Shown: positions 23,979 through 31,991 of the stretch, piece after piece
How positions within the stretch are numbered: the first letter of the stretch is position 1
Layout: each line of letters opens with the position of its first letter
Source of the DNA: Planctomycetota bacterium
GTDB lineage: Bacteria > Planctomycetota > Planctomycetia > Pirellulales > UBA1268
Length of the DNA: 56,485 bases
Assembly (NCBI GenBank): GCA_029978905.1
Contig: JAPOIM010000020.1
Location: 1-56,485 of the forward strand
Direction of reading: 5' to 3'
Notes under the pieces: generated by a model
Seen by the model: only the letters and a program-made list of their open reading frames with translations
Database searches by the model: none
Told to the model about the DNA's origin: nothing
Made by a program: the position numbers and the translations under genes

Positions 23979-24977
23979 GTGATCGAGACGCTTGCCGTTG
24001 TGGGTGCCACCGGCGCTGTAGGACGCATCATTCTTCAACTGCTCGCCGAACGGGAGTTTCCGGCGAAGAACATTCGGCTCCTCGCTTCCGCACGATCTGC
24101 AGGCCGCACGATCGACGTAGGGGGCAGGGCAGTGACCGTTGAGGAGATGACGCCCGAGGCCTTCACGGGAGTCACGGTCGCGATTGGCAGCACCCCCGAT
24201 GAGGTCGCGCTTGAGTTTGTGCCGTGGGCCGTTGCGAAAGGGGCGATCGTTGTTGACGAGAGCGCTGCCTACCGCATGGATCCGAGCGTGCCGCTAGTGA
24301 TTCCAGAGGTCAACGCCGACGCGATCCGTGACCACAAGGGCATCATCGCAAGCCCGAACTGTTCCACCACGCAGATGGTGATGGCGCTCAAGCCTCTCCA
24401 TGATGCGGCGCGGGTGCGGCGTGTTGTCGTCAGCACGTATCAGGCGGTGAGTGGGGCAGGGCTTTCGGCTACTGGCGAACTCCGAGGGGGCATGCAAGGG
24501 CTGCTCACCAATGAGGCGGAGCCTCGTGCGATCTTCCCGCATCCCATTGCTGGCAACCTGATCCCGCAGATCGGTTCGCTGCGTGATGGAGGAAGCACGA
24601 GCGAAGAGATGAAGATGGTGTACGAAACCAGAAAGATCCTCGGCGATCCGACGATCGGGCTGTGTGTGACCTGTGTTCGCGTGCCGGTGTTCAACGGTCA
24701 CTCGGAGTCGATCCTCGTGGAAACCGAGAAGAAGCTCACGGCCCACGAGGCGCGAGAGCTGCTCGCGGCCGCCCCCGGCGTGGTTGTGCAGGATGACCTG
24801 AGCGCCAGTGTGTATCCCACGCCGCGTTTGGCCAGCGGACGCGACGAAGTGTTTGTGGGACGGATTCGGGAAGACCAGTCTTCGCCCAATGGCATCAGCC
24901 TGTGGTGTGTTTCGGATAACCTCCGCAAGGGTGCCGCCACCAATGCGGTGCAGATCGCCGAGGTGCTCGCGCGATGA
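23979..24977 (+). CDS. asd: Aspartate-semialdehyde dehydrogenase
   Basis: This is a 332-residue NADPH enzyme that reduces aspartyl phosphate to the semialdehyde, the branch point to lysine, diaminopimelate, threonine and methionine. The start is GTG 23979, with GGAG in the spacer upstream. The nucleotide loop is VVGATGAVGRIILQ, and the active-site Cys128 lies in SPNCSTTQ. The sequence TYQAVSGAGLSATGEL and the late NGHSESILVE motif complete the signature. The length is normal. Its stop overlaps the truA start (ATGA at 24974). Confidence 0.95.
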   Translation: MIETLAVVGATGAVGRIILQLLAEREFPAKNIRLLASARSAGRTIDVGGRAVTVEEMTPEAFTGVTVAIGSTPDEVALEFVPWAVAKGAIVVDESAAYRMDPSVPLVIPEVNADAIRDHKGIIASPNCSTTQMVMALKPLHDAARVRRVVVSTYQAVSGAGLSATGELRGGMQGLLTNEAEPRAIFPHPIAGNLIPQIGSLRDGGSTSEEMKMVYETRKILGDPTIGLCVTCVRVPVFNGHSESILVETEKKLTAHEARELLAAAPGVVVQDDLSASVYPTPRLASGRDEVFVGRIREDQSSPNGISLWCVSDNLRKGAATNAVQIAEVLAR

Positions 24978-25795
24978 CCGCAGGCGATCCGTCTTCCTGC
25001 GACGGGCCGGATGCGGCCTCGCCTCGACGGCGGATCGGGCTGCGGCTGGCGTACGACGGCGGTGCCTACTGCGGTTGGCAAGCCCAGCCTCGGCAGCGGA
25101 CGGTGCAGGGGACACTTGCCGAGGCGATCGCGGCCATCGATCCCACGGCGGATGCGCTGCGTGGGTCGAGTCGCACGGATGCTGGCGTGCATGCGCTCGA
25201 TCAGGTGGCGGCCTTCAGTTGCAGTCGGCCACTGGAGCCCGAGGTGTGGCTGCGGGCCATCAACGCCAACCTGCCGCGCGACATTGTCGTGCTCCATGCC
25301 TGGCAGGCGCCCGTGGATTTTGACCCTGTCGGCGCGGCAGTGCGGAAGCGATATCGGTATCGCTTGCACGACCACCCGGTGCGGCCCGTCTTTTCGCGGG
25401 CCCATGTCTGGCGGCAACCCGCACGCCTCGACGTTGAAGCGATGCGACAGGCGGCAGGGGCCCTCGTCGGCGAGCACGACTTCACCAGTTTCGAGACGGC
25501 GTCGTCGCAGCGACGGTCGAAGGTGCGGACGATATACGACCTGACGGTGCACCGCGTCGATGCGGTCGAACGCCCGGCGTCTGAGGTGCAGGTCGAGGTG
25601 GAGGGAAACGGCTTTCTCTACAATATGGTGCGGATTATCGTCGGATCATTGGCTATGGTGGGGGTTGGGCGAAGGCCAGCCTCGTGGATGGCGGAAGCGC
25701 TCGCGGCACAACGTCGTCCGGCGGCGGGACCGACCGCACCGCCTCACGGACTTTCGCTCGTTTCCATTCACCTTGATGCTTCCGCGACGGACTGA
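24974..25795 (+). CDS. truA: tRNA pseudouridine(38-40) synthase TruA
   Basis: This is a 273-residue enzyme that modifies the tRNA anticodon arm. ATG 24974 overlaps asd. The catalytic Asp69 lies in GSSRTDAGVHALDQVA. LAYDGGAYCGWQ near the N-terminus, KRYRYRLHD and GNGFLYNMVRIIVG are the other family signatures. The N-terminus has about 18 extra residues. Two bases separate it from the kinase gene, so asd, truA and the kinase form one unit. Confidence 0.95.
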   Translation: MTAGDPSSCDGPDAASPRRRIGLRLAYDGGAYCGWQAQPRQRTVQGTLAEAIAAIDPTADALRGSSRTDAGVHALDQVAAFSCSRPLEPEVWLRAINANLPRDIVVLHAWQAPVDFDPVGAAVRKRYRYRLHDHPVRPVFSRAHVWRQPARLDVEAMRQAAGALVGEHDFTSFETASSQRRSKVRTIYDLTVHRVDAVERPASEVQVEVEGNGFLYNMVRIIVGSLAMVGVGRRPASWMAEALAAQRRPAAGPTAPPHGLSLVSIHLDASATD

Positions 25796-25797
25796 CG

Positions 25798-26676
25798 ATG
25801 TCGAACACCCTCGAGACCATCGGTTCGTTTCAGCTCCAAAAGAAGCTCGGTGTGGGCAGGACCTGCGAGGTCTGGGCGGCCAACGACACGGCGGCGGAAG
25901 GGGGGGCTCAAAAGAAAACCTGGGCCGTGAAGTTTCTTGTCGCCGAGGCGGTCAAGGATCGCGAGCAGCGGAAGTTGCTCGAGCACGAGATGCGGGTCTC
26001 GAAGAGCCTCGCCCATCCAGGCATCATCCGCATCGATCGCTTCGAGGTGATCGACGGAGTGCCGTTGTTGGTGATGGAACTCTTTGATCATCCCAACCTC
26101 AAGACCCAGCTGACCGATGCTCCGGAGTCACTCGCCGGTCGCATCCCGCGGATCCTGACCGAGGCGGCGCTCGCGATCGCACACATGCACAGGCGCGGGT
26201 GGATCCATCGCGACATCAAGCCTGACAACTTGCTTGCCTCGCCGGAGGGGCAGGTGAAATTGATCGACATGGCCTTGGCCGTGAAGAAGGCAGGGGTGTT
26301 GGGTCGGTTGTTTGGTGGGGCCGCGCCACGTGGTCGAGGGCTCGTGCAGGGCACGCCGAGCTACATGTCTCCGGAGCAGATCCGTGGGCAGACGGTCGAC
26401 GCGCGGGCCGACATCTATTCGTTTGGCTGCACGGCGTTTGAGTTGCTCGCCGGTCGGCCCCCGTTCCAGTCCCGTACCCAGGCAGAACTGCTGCAGATGC
26501 AGCTCACCACGCAGCCCCAGTCTGTCGAGGCGTACAACCGCAACGTGCCCAAGGGAATCGTGCGGCTGATTCGCAAAATGCTCTCCAAAAACGCGGCCAG
26601 TCGCCCATCTTCCATGGACGAGGTTGTCGAGCAGCTGCGGGCGTTTCGCAAGCTCGAAAGAGCGGCTCAGGCCTAG
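25798..26676 (+). CDS. Soluble serine/threonine protein kinase
   Basis: This is a 292-residue Hanks-type kinase without a membrane helix or sensor domain, so it is cytoplasmic and close to a bare kinase domain. Lys45 (TWAVKFL), the catalytic loop HRDIKPDN at 137-144, the SPE of the activation segment (TPSYMSPEQ) and the DARADIYSFGCTAFELLAGRPPF block are present. The DFG motif is DMA at 157-159, which keeps the metal-binding Asp but replaces the Gly, so activity is likely but regulation may differ. The glycine loop is weak (LGVGRTCEVW). The gene lies 2 bases after truA. Substrates unknown. Confidence 0.9.
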   Translation: MSNTLETIGSFQLQKKLGVGRTCEVWAANDTAAEGGAQKKTWAVKFLVAEAVKDREQRKLLEHEMRVSKSLAHPGIIRIDRFEVIDGVPLLVMELFDHPNLKTQLTDAPESLAGRIPRILTEAALAIAHMHRRGWIHRDIKPDNLLASPEGQVKLIDMALAVKKAGVLGRLFGGAAPRGRGLVQGTPSYMSPEQIRGQTVDARADIYSFGCTAFELLAGRPPFQSRTQAELLQMQLTTQPQSVEAYNRNVPKGIVRLIRKMLSKNAASRPSSMDEVVEQLRAFRKLERAAQA

Positions 26677-26841
26677 CGTTGGGGCCGACACGCCCGTTGG
26701 CAGCCGTGGGGCTTTGCCCATTGCAGGATCGCTGGGGCGCCAGGGACGGCGTTCGCCGTTGACGTGGTCGCAGCGAGTGGCGACAGTTTTGGTTCCACGC
26801 GGCTTGTTTGAAGGCCGTTTCCTGCAGGAGTTTCCGAACAC

Positions 26842-27810
26842 ATGGCCCAGGGACTGCATCGACTGCCACTTGAGCGGCCGATCTACGAGATTCAAGACAA
26901 GATCGCGGCGCTGGAGGCAGCTCCCATCGGTTCCGCCGAGCAGGAGGAAATCCGGAAGCTCCGTCGTGAACTCGTAGAGGTTCAGAAGCAGGTTTTCGGG
27001 AGCCTCAATCCCTGGCAGACCGTCGAGGTGGCCCGGCATCCGGATCGCCCCAAGACGAGTGACTACCTGACGCTGGTTTTTGATGAGTTTGTGCAGCTCC
27101 ACGGCGACAAGTCGTTCCGCGACGATCCGGCGATGGTCACGGGCTTTGCCAAGCTCGATCAGCACCGTGTGCTGGTGATCGGGCATCAGAAAGGGAAAAC
27201 CCTGCAGGAGCGTCAGGCATGCCATTTCGGCTGCGCCCATCCTGAGGGCTACCGCAAAGCGATGGGCAAAATGCGGCTGGCGGCAAAGTACGGGCTGCCG
27301 GTGATCTGTCTGATCGACACGCCGGGAGCCTATCCGGGCGTGGGTGCGGAGGAGCGTGGTCAGGCCCAGGTGATCGCCGAGAGCATGTTCCTGATGGCCT
27401 CGTTGCCGATCCCGATCGTGTGCGTGGTGATCGGCGAAGGGGGGTCGGGGGGAGCGCTCGGGATTGGCGTGGGGGATCGCGTGGCGGTTCTCGAGCATGC
27501 CTACTACAGCGTGATCAGCCCCGAGGGCTGTGCCGGCATTCTCTGGAAGAGCGCTGACCACAAGGCGGATGCCGCCACGGCGCTGCGGATGCGATCGGCA
27601 GATCTCCGCGAGTTGGGTGTCGTCGACGCAGTGATCGATGAACCGCCGGGAGGCGCGCATCGCGACCCACGGCAGATGGCGATCCGACTCAAGAGCTTCC
27701 TCTTGCGATCGCTCAAAGAACTCGCGGTGCATGCACCTGAGGAGCTCGTGACGCTGCGGTACGAGAAGTTCCGTCGCATGGGCCAGTGGCTGGAAGAGGC
27801 CGCTTCATAG
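26842..27810 (+). CDS. accA: Acetyl-CoA carboxylase carboxyltransferase subunit alpha
   Basis: This is a 322-residue subunit that pairs with AccD to transfer carboxyl from biotin to acetyl-CoA in the first step of fatty acid synthesis. ATG 26842 follows AGGAG. The helical start LPLERPIYEIQDKIAALE, the NPWQTVEVARHPDRP segment, GHQKGKTLQERQ, IDTPGAYPGVGAEERGQ and the oxyanion region GEGGSGGALGIGVGD are all conserved. The length is normal. The 165-base gap from the kinase may contain its own promoter. A bidirectional hairpin follows the gene. Confidence 0.96.
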   Translation: MAQGLHRLPLERPIYEIQDKIAALEAAPIGSAEQEEIRKLRRELVEVQKQVFGSLNPWQTVEVARHPDRPKTSDYLTLVFDEFVQLHGDKSFRDDPAMVTGFAKLDQHRVLVIGHQKGKTLQERQACHFGCAHPEGYRKAMGKMRLAAKYGLPVICLIDTPGAYPGVGAEERGQAQVIAESMFLMASLPIPIVCVVIGEGGSGGALGIGVGDRVAVLEHAYYSVISPEGCAGILWKSADHKADAATALRMRSADLRELGVVDAVIDEPPGGAHRDPRQMAIRLKSFLLRSLKELAVHAPEELVTLRYEKFRRMGQWLEEAAS

Positions 27811-27860
27811 CGGCTTTTTCGCCCCTCCTCCAACGTCCGATAATGTCTCTTATGTTCGGA

Positions 27861-27893
27861 AAGGGCCCTGTTTTCCCGCGAGAAAACGCCCTT
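27861..27893. terminator. Bidirectional terminator between accA and the CvpA-like gene
   Basis: AAGGGC (27861-27866) and GTTTTC (27870-27875) pair with GAAAAC (27882-27887) and GCCCTT (27888-27893), with a three-base bulge on the left side. It lies between two convergent genes, 50 bases after the accA stop and 25 bases after the stop of the - strand gene, as expected for a shared terminator. Confidence 0.65.
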
Positions 27894-27917
27894 CTCTCTG
27901 TGAGGCAACGCTCGTGG

Positions 27918-28835
27918 CTACCAACGCTGTGGCAGCGGTGACTGCGTGCCCACGCGGTAGCCACCGGGTGCCACGGCTGCGGGTTGCTGCGGCTGCGGCA
28001 CTGGGGTCAGCGGGACTGCGGCTTGCGGGAACGGACTCGGAGGCAGAACGCTGGAAGCGACCGGTGCTGGTGGCTGGCCGGGGAGTGCGGCGGCGTTTGC
28101 GGAAGCCGGCGACGCAAACCAAGAGCTGCCTTCAGGAAGGGGGCCGCCTGCTTGTGTTGCCTGCTGGCCCCCCTGCTCTGTCACCAGCGCCGGCTGTGCC
28201 GCCACGCTCTCGACACCAGCCCAGGCGGCGACGGATTGCACGCCTTTCCAGACGGATGTCAGAGGCGACTCGGCGGTGCTGGCGTCGGTGGCGAGTGGCC
28301 GCTGGCCGTCGCTCGAGGCTTTGAGTTCTTGCTCGAACCGATCGAGGTAGGGAGCCACGGTCGCGTGCACATCGGGAGGCAGATACGCTTCAGCCCGATC
28401 GAGTAGGTCGGCCACGAGGTGTCCGCTGCGGCTGGCAACGATCTGGTCTCGATACGCCGGAGCAAGGGTGACCGCAAAGAAAGTGATGACAAGACAGAGC
28501 AGCACGCCCTTGGCCGCTCCGAAGAGCAAGCCCAGCTGGTGGTCAAACGACGAGAGGTGGATGGCGTCGATCGCTTTTGACACCACTCGGAACAGCAACC
28601 AAACCGCCACGGATGTGGCGGCGTAGAGGGCGAGCATGGCCAGCAGCCGATTCCACGGCTCGTGCTCGCCAAAATAGGGTGCGGCTTCCGCCCCGAAGCG
28701 AATCGCCACGACGGAACTCACGGCGATGCCCGCGATCCAGGCCAGTTGCCAGACGATGCCCTTGAAATACCCGAGCACCGCTGCTGCTGCCAGGATCCCG
28801 ATCATCACGAGGTCATAGCCGTCGATCTCGGTCAC
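27918..28835 (-). CDS. CvpA-family membrane protein with Pro-rich tail
   Basis: This is a 305-residue protein. The start is GTG at 28835, chosen because GGAG lies 8 bases upstream on the coding strand and the CvpA start (IDGYDLVMIGILAAAAVLGYF) follows directly; the frame is open further upstream. Four membrane helices lie in residues 8-135, with the conserved GYFKGIVWQLAW turn and HLSSFDHQLGLLFGAAKGVLLC. An amphipathic region follows, then a 120-residue Pro/Ala/Gln-rich tail that is predicted disordered. CvpA in E. coli affects colicin V production and envelope homeostasis; its mechanism is not settled. It is monocistronic here. Confidence 0.85.
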   Translation of the reverse strand: MTEIDGYDLVMIGILAAAAVLGYFKGIVWQLAWIAGIAVSSVVAIRFGAEAAPYFGEHEPWNRLLAMLALYAATSVAVWLLFRVVSKAIDAIHLSSFDHQLGLLFGAAKGVLLCLVITFFAVTLAPAYRDQIVASRSGHLVADLLDRAEAYLPPDVHATVAPYLDRFEQELKASSDGQRPLATDASTAESPLTSVWKGVQSVAAWAGVESVAAQPALVTEQGGQQATQAGGPLPEGSSWFASPASANAAALPGQPPAPVASSVLPPSPFPQAAVPLTPVPQPQQPAAVAPGGYRVGTQSPLPQRW

Positions 28836-29281
28836 CGTTTTTTCTCCGATGGCGGTTACACGCGAAGCGAGCCAATCCACGCTCCGTCTTCGAGACCAAT
28901 CGGCCTGCTGGTCCGGTGGGGCGGGCAGGGCGGTCCGTTTCGGGGTGCACGGGAATCCCGGTTGCGGCAGCGAGTGGGATTGGGTGGGAAGTGTAGGAGC
29001 CGGGAGGGAGGCCTGCGACCCCAATCTGCCACCCGATGCGAGGGAGGAGGCGGCGAGCGGGAGGGCTGCGTGACCTGTGCTGCCGAGGGGCCTTAGGCGG
29101 TCTGGGTTGCCGTGGGCGCCCGGGTAGCCCGGGAGTTTCGCGAAACGTCCGCGAGAGTCGGTTTGCTGCGGCTGCCGATGCAGTCAGAGAGAATCTCTCT
29201 TCCGGATGCAGCCGCGCGCGGTAACCGGCTCCTGAACGCGTGGATGTGGGCTCAGCCCCAAGGAATACGGACCCAACTGTC
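28836..29281. other. Divergent intergenic region rich in palindromes
   Basis: These 446 bases lie between the CvpA-like gene (leftwards) and the YdjM-like gene (rightwards). No supported coding frame is present. Perfect palindromes include GTTTCGCGAAAC (29135-29146) and AGAGAGAATCTCTCT (29186-29200); CCCGGG occurs twice near 29120-29132. Promoters for both genes must lie here, but I see no clear -10/-35 pair. No LexA box was seen. Confidence 0.5.
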
Positions 29282-30166
29282 GTGCCAGGCTTTCGCGTTC
29301 ATATCACCGGTTCGTCGATCGTCGGTGCCTGCTACGGCGCGGCGGCCTGGTATGTGGGTGGCCTGCCGCCAATGACCTGCGTGCTGGGTGCGGGCCTCTG
29401 TTCGGTCGCCGGCATGATGCCAGACCTCGATAGCGGGCCGGGAATCCCCCTCCGTGAGAGCGTGGCGTTTGCCGCTGCCGTGGTGCCCCTGATGCTGGTG
29501 CATCGGCTGCAGGCTGCCGGGCTTCCCACCGAGGCGCTCATTCTGCTTGGTGCGGCGGTGTATTTGGCAATCCGCTTTGGTGTTGCGTGGCTGATCAAAA
29601 ACTACGCAATCCACCGAGGGATGTTTCACAGCCTGCCGGCGGCGCTCATCGCAGGTCAGATCACCTTCCTGGTGTTCGGCGCGGAAAACCAACTCTGTCG
29701 CTACTTCATGTCGAGTGCGGTGGTCCTTGGCTTTCTCACGCACCTCGTGCTCGACGAGATTTGGAGCGTGCGGCTGGGGATGTTCGGGCCAAAGTTCAAG
29801 AAGTCGTTTGGCACGGCGTTGAAGTTCATGGGGCCTGATCTCGTGCCGAATCTTTTGACGTATGGCATGGCCGGCCTGCTCGGGGCGGCGTCTGCGGGTG
29901 ACGTTGCATGGTCTGAACATTGGGCGACGGCCCGAGACCGGGTCTCCGCGGCGGCTTCGGAAAGGTTGTCGCAGCTGCCGCCAGGGTATCTCCCACAGGG
30001 GCTGCTCCCGGCCCAACAGCCGACGTACCCACCGCAACCGGCACCGACTCAGCAGTACCAGCCCGCCTACCCCCAGCAGCCTCAGACCTACCAGGCCCCT
30101 CAGTATCAGGTTCCGCAGTATCAGCAGACGCTGCAGTACCCCGCCGCGCAGCCCACCTGGCGCTGA
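29282..30166 (+). CDS. YdjM-like membrane-bound metal-dependent hydrolase (DUF457)
   Basis: This is a 294-residue protein. GTG 29282 is chosen because MPGFRVHITGSSIVG is the usual start of this family in planctomycetes; GTG 29240 is also in frame. Four or five membrane helices are visible. The family's metal-ligand motifs are present: His in RVHITGS, MMPDLDSG, and IHRGMFHSLPAALI, then HLVLDEIW. A Gln/Pro/Tyr-rich tail (about 230-294) with repeated QYQ and PQQP units is added. E. coli YdjM is induced by LexA and its substrate is unknown, so the reaction here is also unknown. Confidence 0.82.
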   Translation: MPGFRVHITGSSIVGACYGAAAWYVGGLPPMTCVLGAGLCSVAGMMPDLDSGPGIPLRESVAFAAAVVPLMLVHRLQAAGLPTEALILLGAAVYLAIRFGVAWLIKNYAIHRGMFHSLPAALIAGQITFLVFGAENQLCRYFMSSAVVLGFLTHLVLDEIWSVRLGMFGPKFKKSFGTALKFMGPDLVPNLLTYGMAGLLGAASAGDVAWSEHWATARDRVSAAASERLSQLPPGYLPQGLLPAQQPTYPPQPAPTQQYQPAYPQQPQTYQAPQYQVPQYQQTLQYPAAQPTWR

Positions 30167-30356
30167 TGCGGGGTAAGAAAACGAGTGGCTCGGGGGACTG
30201 ACGGGCGTGCCCTTGCCGCCGCCGCGAGGCGACGGGATCATCGCTAGGAAGGATTCCGCGACCTGTCGCTGGCCCTCCCCGCCCCTTCCGCCTCCCCTGA
30301 CCGCCAGGTTGCGTCACGTGCTCACTCCCCATGCCTACGTGCCCGGTGGCGGCCTT

Positions 30357-31295
30357 GTGGCGATGGTCGCGTTGCCCAACGTCGGCTTGATGATGTTTCT
30401 CGCGCTCATCGCCGCCGCGTCGATCGCGGGAGGGACATCGGCTTCGCTGCTGACGATCGGACACCGGCGGATGCAGGTTCTTGTTTCGCTGACCGGTGGG
30501 GTGATGCTCGGCGTGGGCACCTTGCACCTGTTGCCGCACGCCTTTTTTCAACTCAACCACGACATCGATCGGACGGTGTTCTGGGTGCTCGCAGGATTCT
30601 TCCTAATGTTTCTGTTGGAGCGTGCCTTCCATGGCCACGCCCATCACGCTGCCGATGGCACCCATGACGAGCATGACGATCCGCATGATCATGCCCATGC
30701 GCACGCATCACCCTGTGCCCACACCCATCCCGCCACTGGTTCGCGGTGGGCCTGGCTGGGGGCGTTTGCGGGGCTCGCCCTCCACAGCCTTGCCGATGGC
30801 GCAGCACTCGCGGCCTCCGTGCAGGCAGACAGTGAGCATGGCGCGGGGTTGCTCTCCGGTTTTGCCACGTTCGTGGCGATCGTGCTGCACAAGCCGTTTG
30901 ACTCGCTGATGATTGCCACGCTGACCATCGCATCCGGGATGAAGGCCGGCCGCCGACGCCTCGTGACGCTGACCTATGCCACGATGGTTCCGCTGGGCAC
31001 TCTCGCCTTTCGTGCCAGCCTCGGATTGGCCCCACAACACGCTGACGACATCCTCGGGGTGGCGATGGCGATGGCAGCAGGGGCGTTCCTCTGCATTGCC
31101 GCCGCCGACCTGTTGCCCGAGGTGGAGTTTCACAGCCACGACCGCCTGCTGCTGACCGCAGCGCTCACCGTCGGCATCGCCTTGGCGTGGGGCATGACCG
31201 TGCTTGAACACGCCTCAGGCATGCACACCCTGCATGCGGGCGAGCATGAGGTGCATCGCCACGGCCACGCGCACGACGCTCCAGTGGAGCAGTGA
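30357..31295 (+). CDS. ZIP-family divalent metal transporter
   Basis: This is a roughly 312-residue membrane transporter for zinc or a similar ion. The start is uncertain: the frame opens at 30207, but GTG 30357 (with GGTGG 7 bases upstream) places the start just before helix 1; ATG 30363 is equivalent. Eight helices are visible. The conserved transport helices carry HSLADGAALAAS (helix 4) and VLHKPFDSLMIA (helix 5). The loop between helices 3 and 4 is a His-rich metal-binding stretch with more than ten His in about 35 residues, and the C-terminus is also His-rich. It is convergent with the next gene (10-base gap). Confidence 0.88.
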   Translation: MAMVALPNVGLMMFLALIAAASIAGGTSASLLTIGHRRMQVLVSLTGGVMLGVGTLHLLPHAFFQLNHDIDRTVFWVLAGFFLMFLLERAFHGHAHHAADGTHDEHDDPHDHAHAHASPCAHTHPATGSRWAWLGAFAGLALHSLADGAALAASVQADSEHGAGLLSGFATFVAIVLHKPFDSLMIATLTIASGMKAGRRRLVTLTYATMVPLGTLAFRASLGLAPQHADDILGVAMAMAAGAFLCIAAADLLPEVEFHSHDRLLLTAALTVGIALAWGMTVLEHASGMHTLHAGEHEVHRHGHAHDAPVEQ

Positions 31296-31305
31296 CCGCG
31301 ATCGC

Positions 31306-31863
31306 TTACGCCGGAACTTCGATCTCGAGGCCGCGGGCCACGCGGATCTCACGAACGGCCTCGAGCACCTCGTCGATCAGCCGCTGCTGACCACGGATGG
31401 CGGACATTTGCGACTGGTAGCAAAAGCCGATCACGGCTACGCAGGCGAGCGAGCCCACAAGGTGGAAACTCACCCAGTCTTCCGTGCCGTTGCGACCACT
31501 GGCTGGATCCGCTGCCCCGCCGAGGGCCACGGCAGCCACGACGGCGAGCATGCCCGCGACCGCCCACGGGAAGGCCTGACGCTTGAGTTGCTTCGACCGC
31601 TCGATGAAGGCCGCAGCGAGGCTGTACGTCTCTGCGACTTCGCGGCACCATCGCCCGGTTCCGATGAAGTAGGTCACGGTCATGCTGTTGACCAGGACAA
31701 CCATCAACCCAGAGAACACGCCCGAGAGGCGGTGCACGGTGCCCCATCGCAACACGGCCGGGTCAGTCTGACCGTGGAGGTCTCCCAGCCACAGGCCAAG
31801 CCCCGCGGTCGCCACCAGAAGGGCGATGGAAAACAGTGCGATGCGGGCGAATACCGTGGACAA
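31306..31863 (-). CDS. Four-helix membrane protein with two buried histidines
   Basis: This is a 185-residue protein. A TTG start at 31863 is chosen because AGGAG lies 7 bases upstream on the coding strand and the first hydrophobic helix follows at once; the frame is open upstream to 32004. The four helices lie at about 7-27, 43-66, 99-117 and 131-150. Helices 2 and 4 each carry a His in a similar setting (His44 in GTVHRLSG and His134 in VSFHLVGS), an arrangement seen in b-type haem proteins, but no family is recognised and haem binding is speculation. It is divergent from pdxA. Confidence 0.7.
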   Translation of the reverse strand: MSTVFARIALFSIALLVATAGLGLWLGDLHGQTDPAVLRWGTVHRLSGVFSGLMVVLVNSMTVTYFIGTGRWCREVAETYSLAAAFIERSKQLKRQAFPWAVAGMLAVVAAVALGGAADPASGRNGTEDWVSFHLVGSLACVAVIGFCYQSQMSAIRGQQRLIDEVLEAVREIRVARGLEIEVPA

Positions 31864-31991
31864 TGGCCATCTCCTGTAAACAAAACCATGCAGAATCTGA
31901 AAAGATTTATAGGCTGAAACGAGGGTCGAAGCACCCCCCTGCCCTGGCGTGCGGGACGTCTCGCCTATGTCTTCCGTCTCCTGGTGCACCC

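Noticed and set aside
26759..26787. TTGACG-N17-GACAGT as a promoter of accA
   Set aside because: The -10 hexamer is poor (3 of 6). A promoter in this gap is likely, but this site is not supported.
26128..27732. A 534-codon - strand frame opposite the kinase and accA
   Set aside because: It is antisense to two clear enzymes and to the gap between them, and no family is recognisable.
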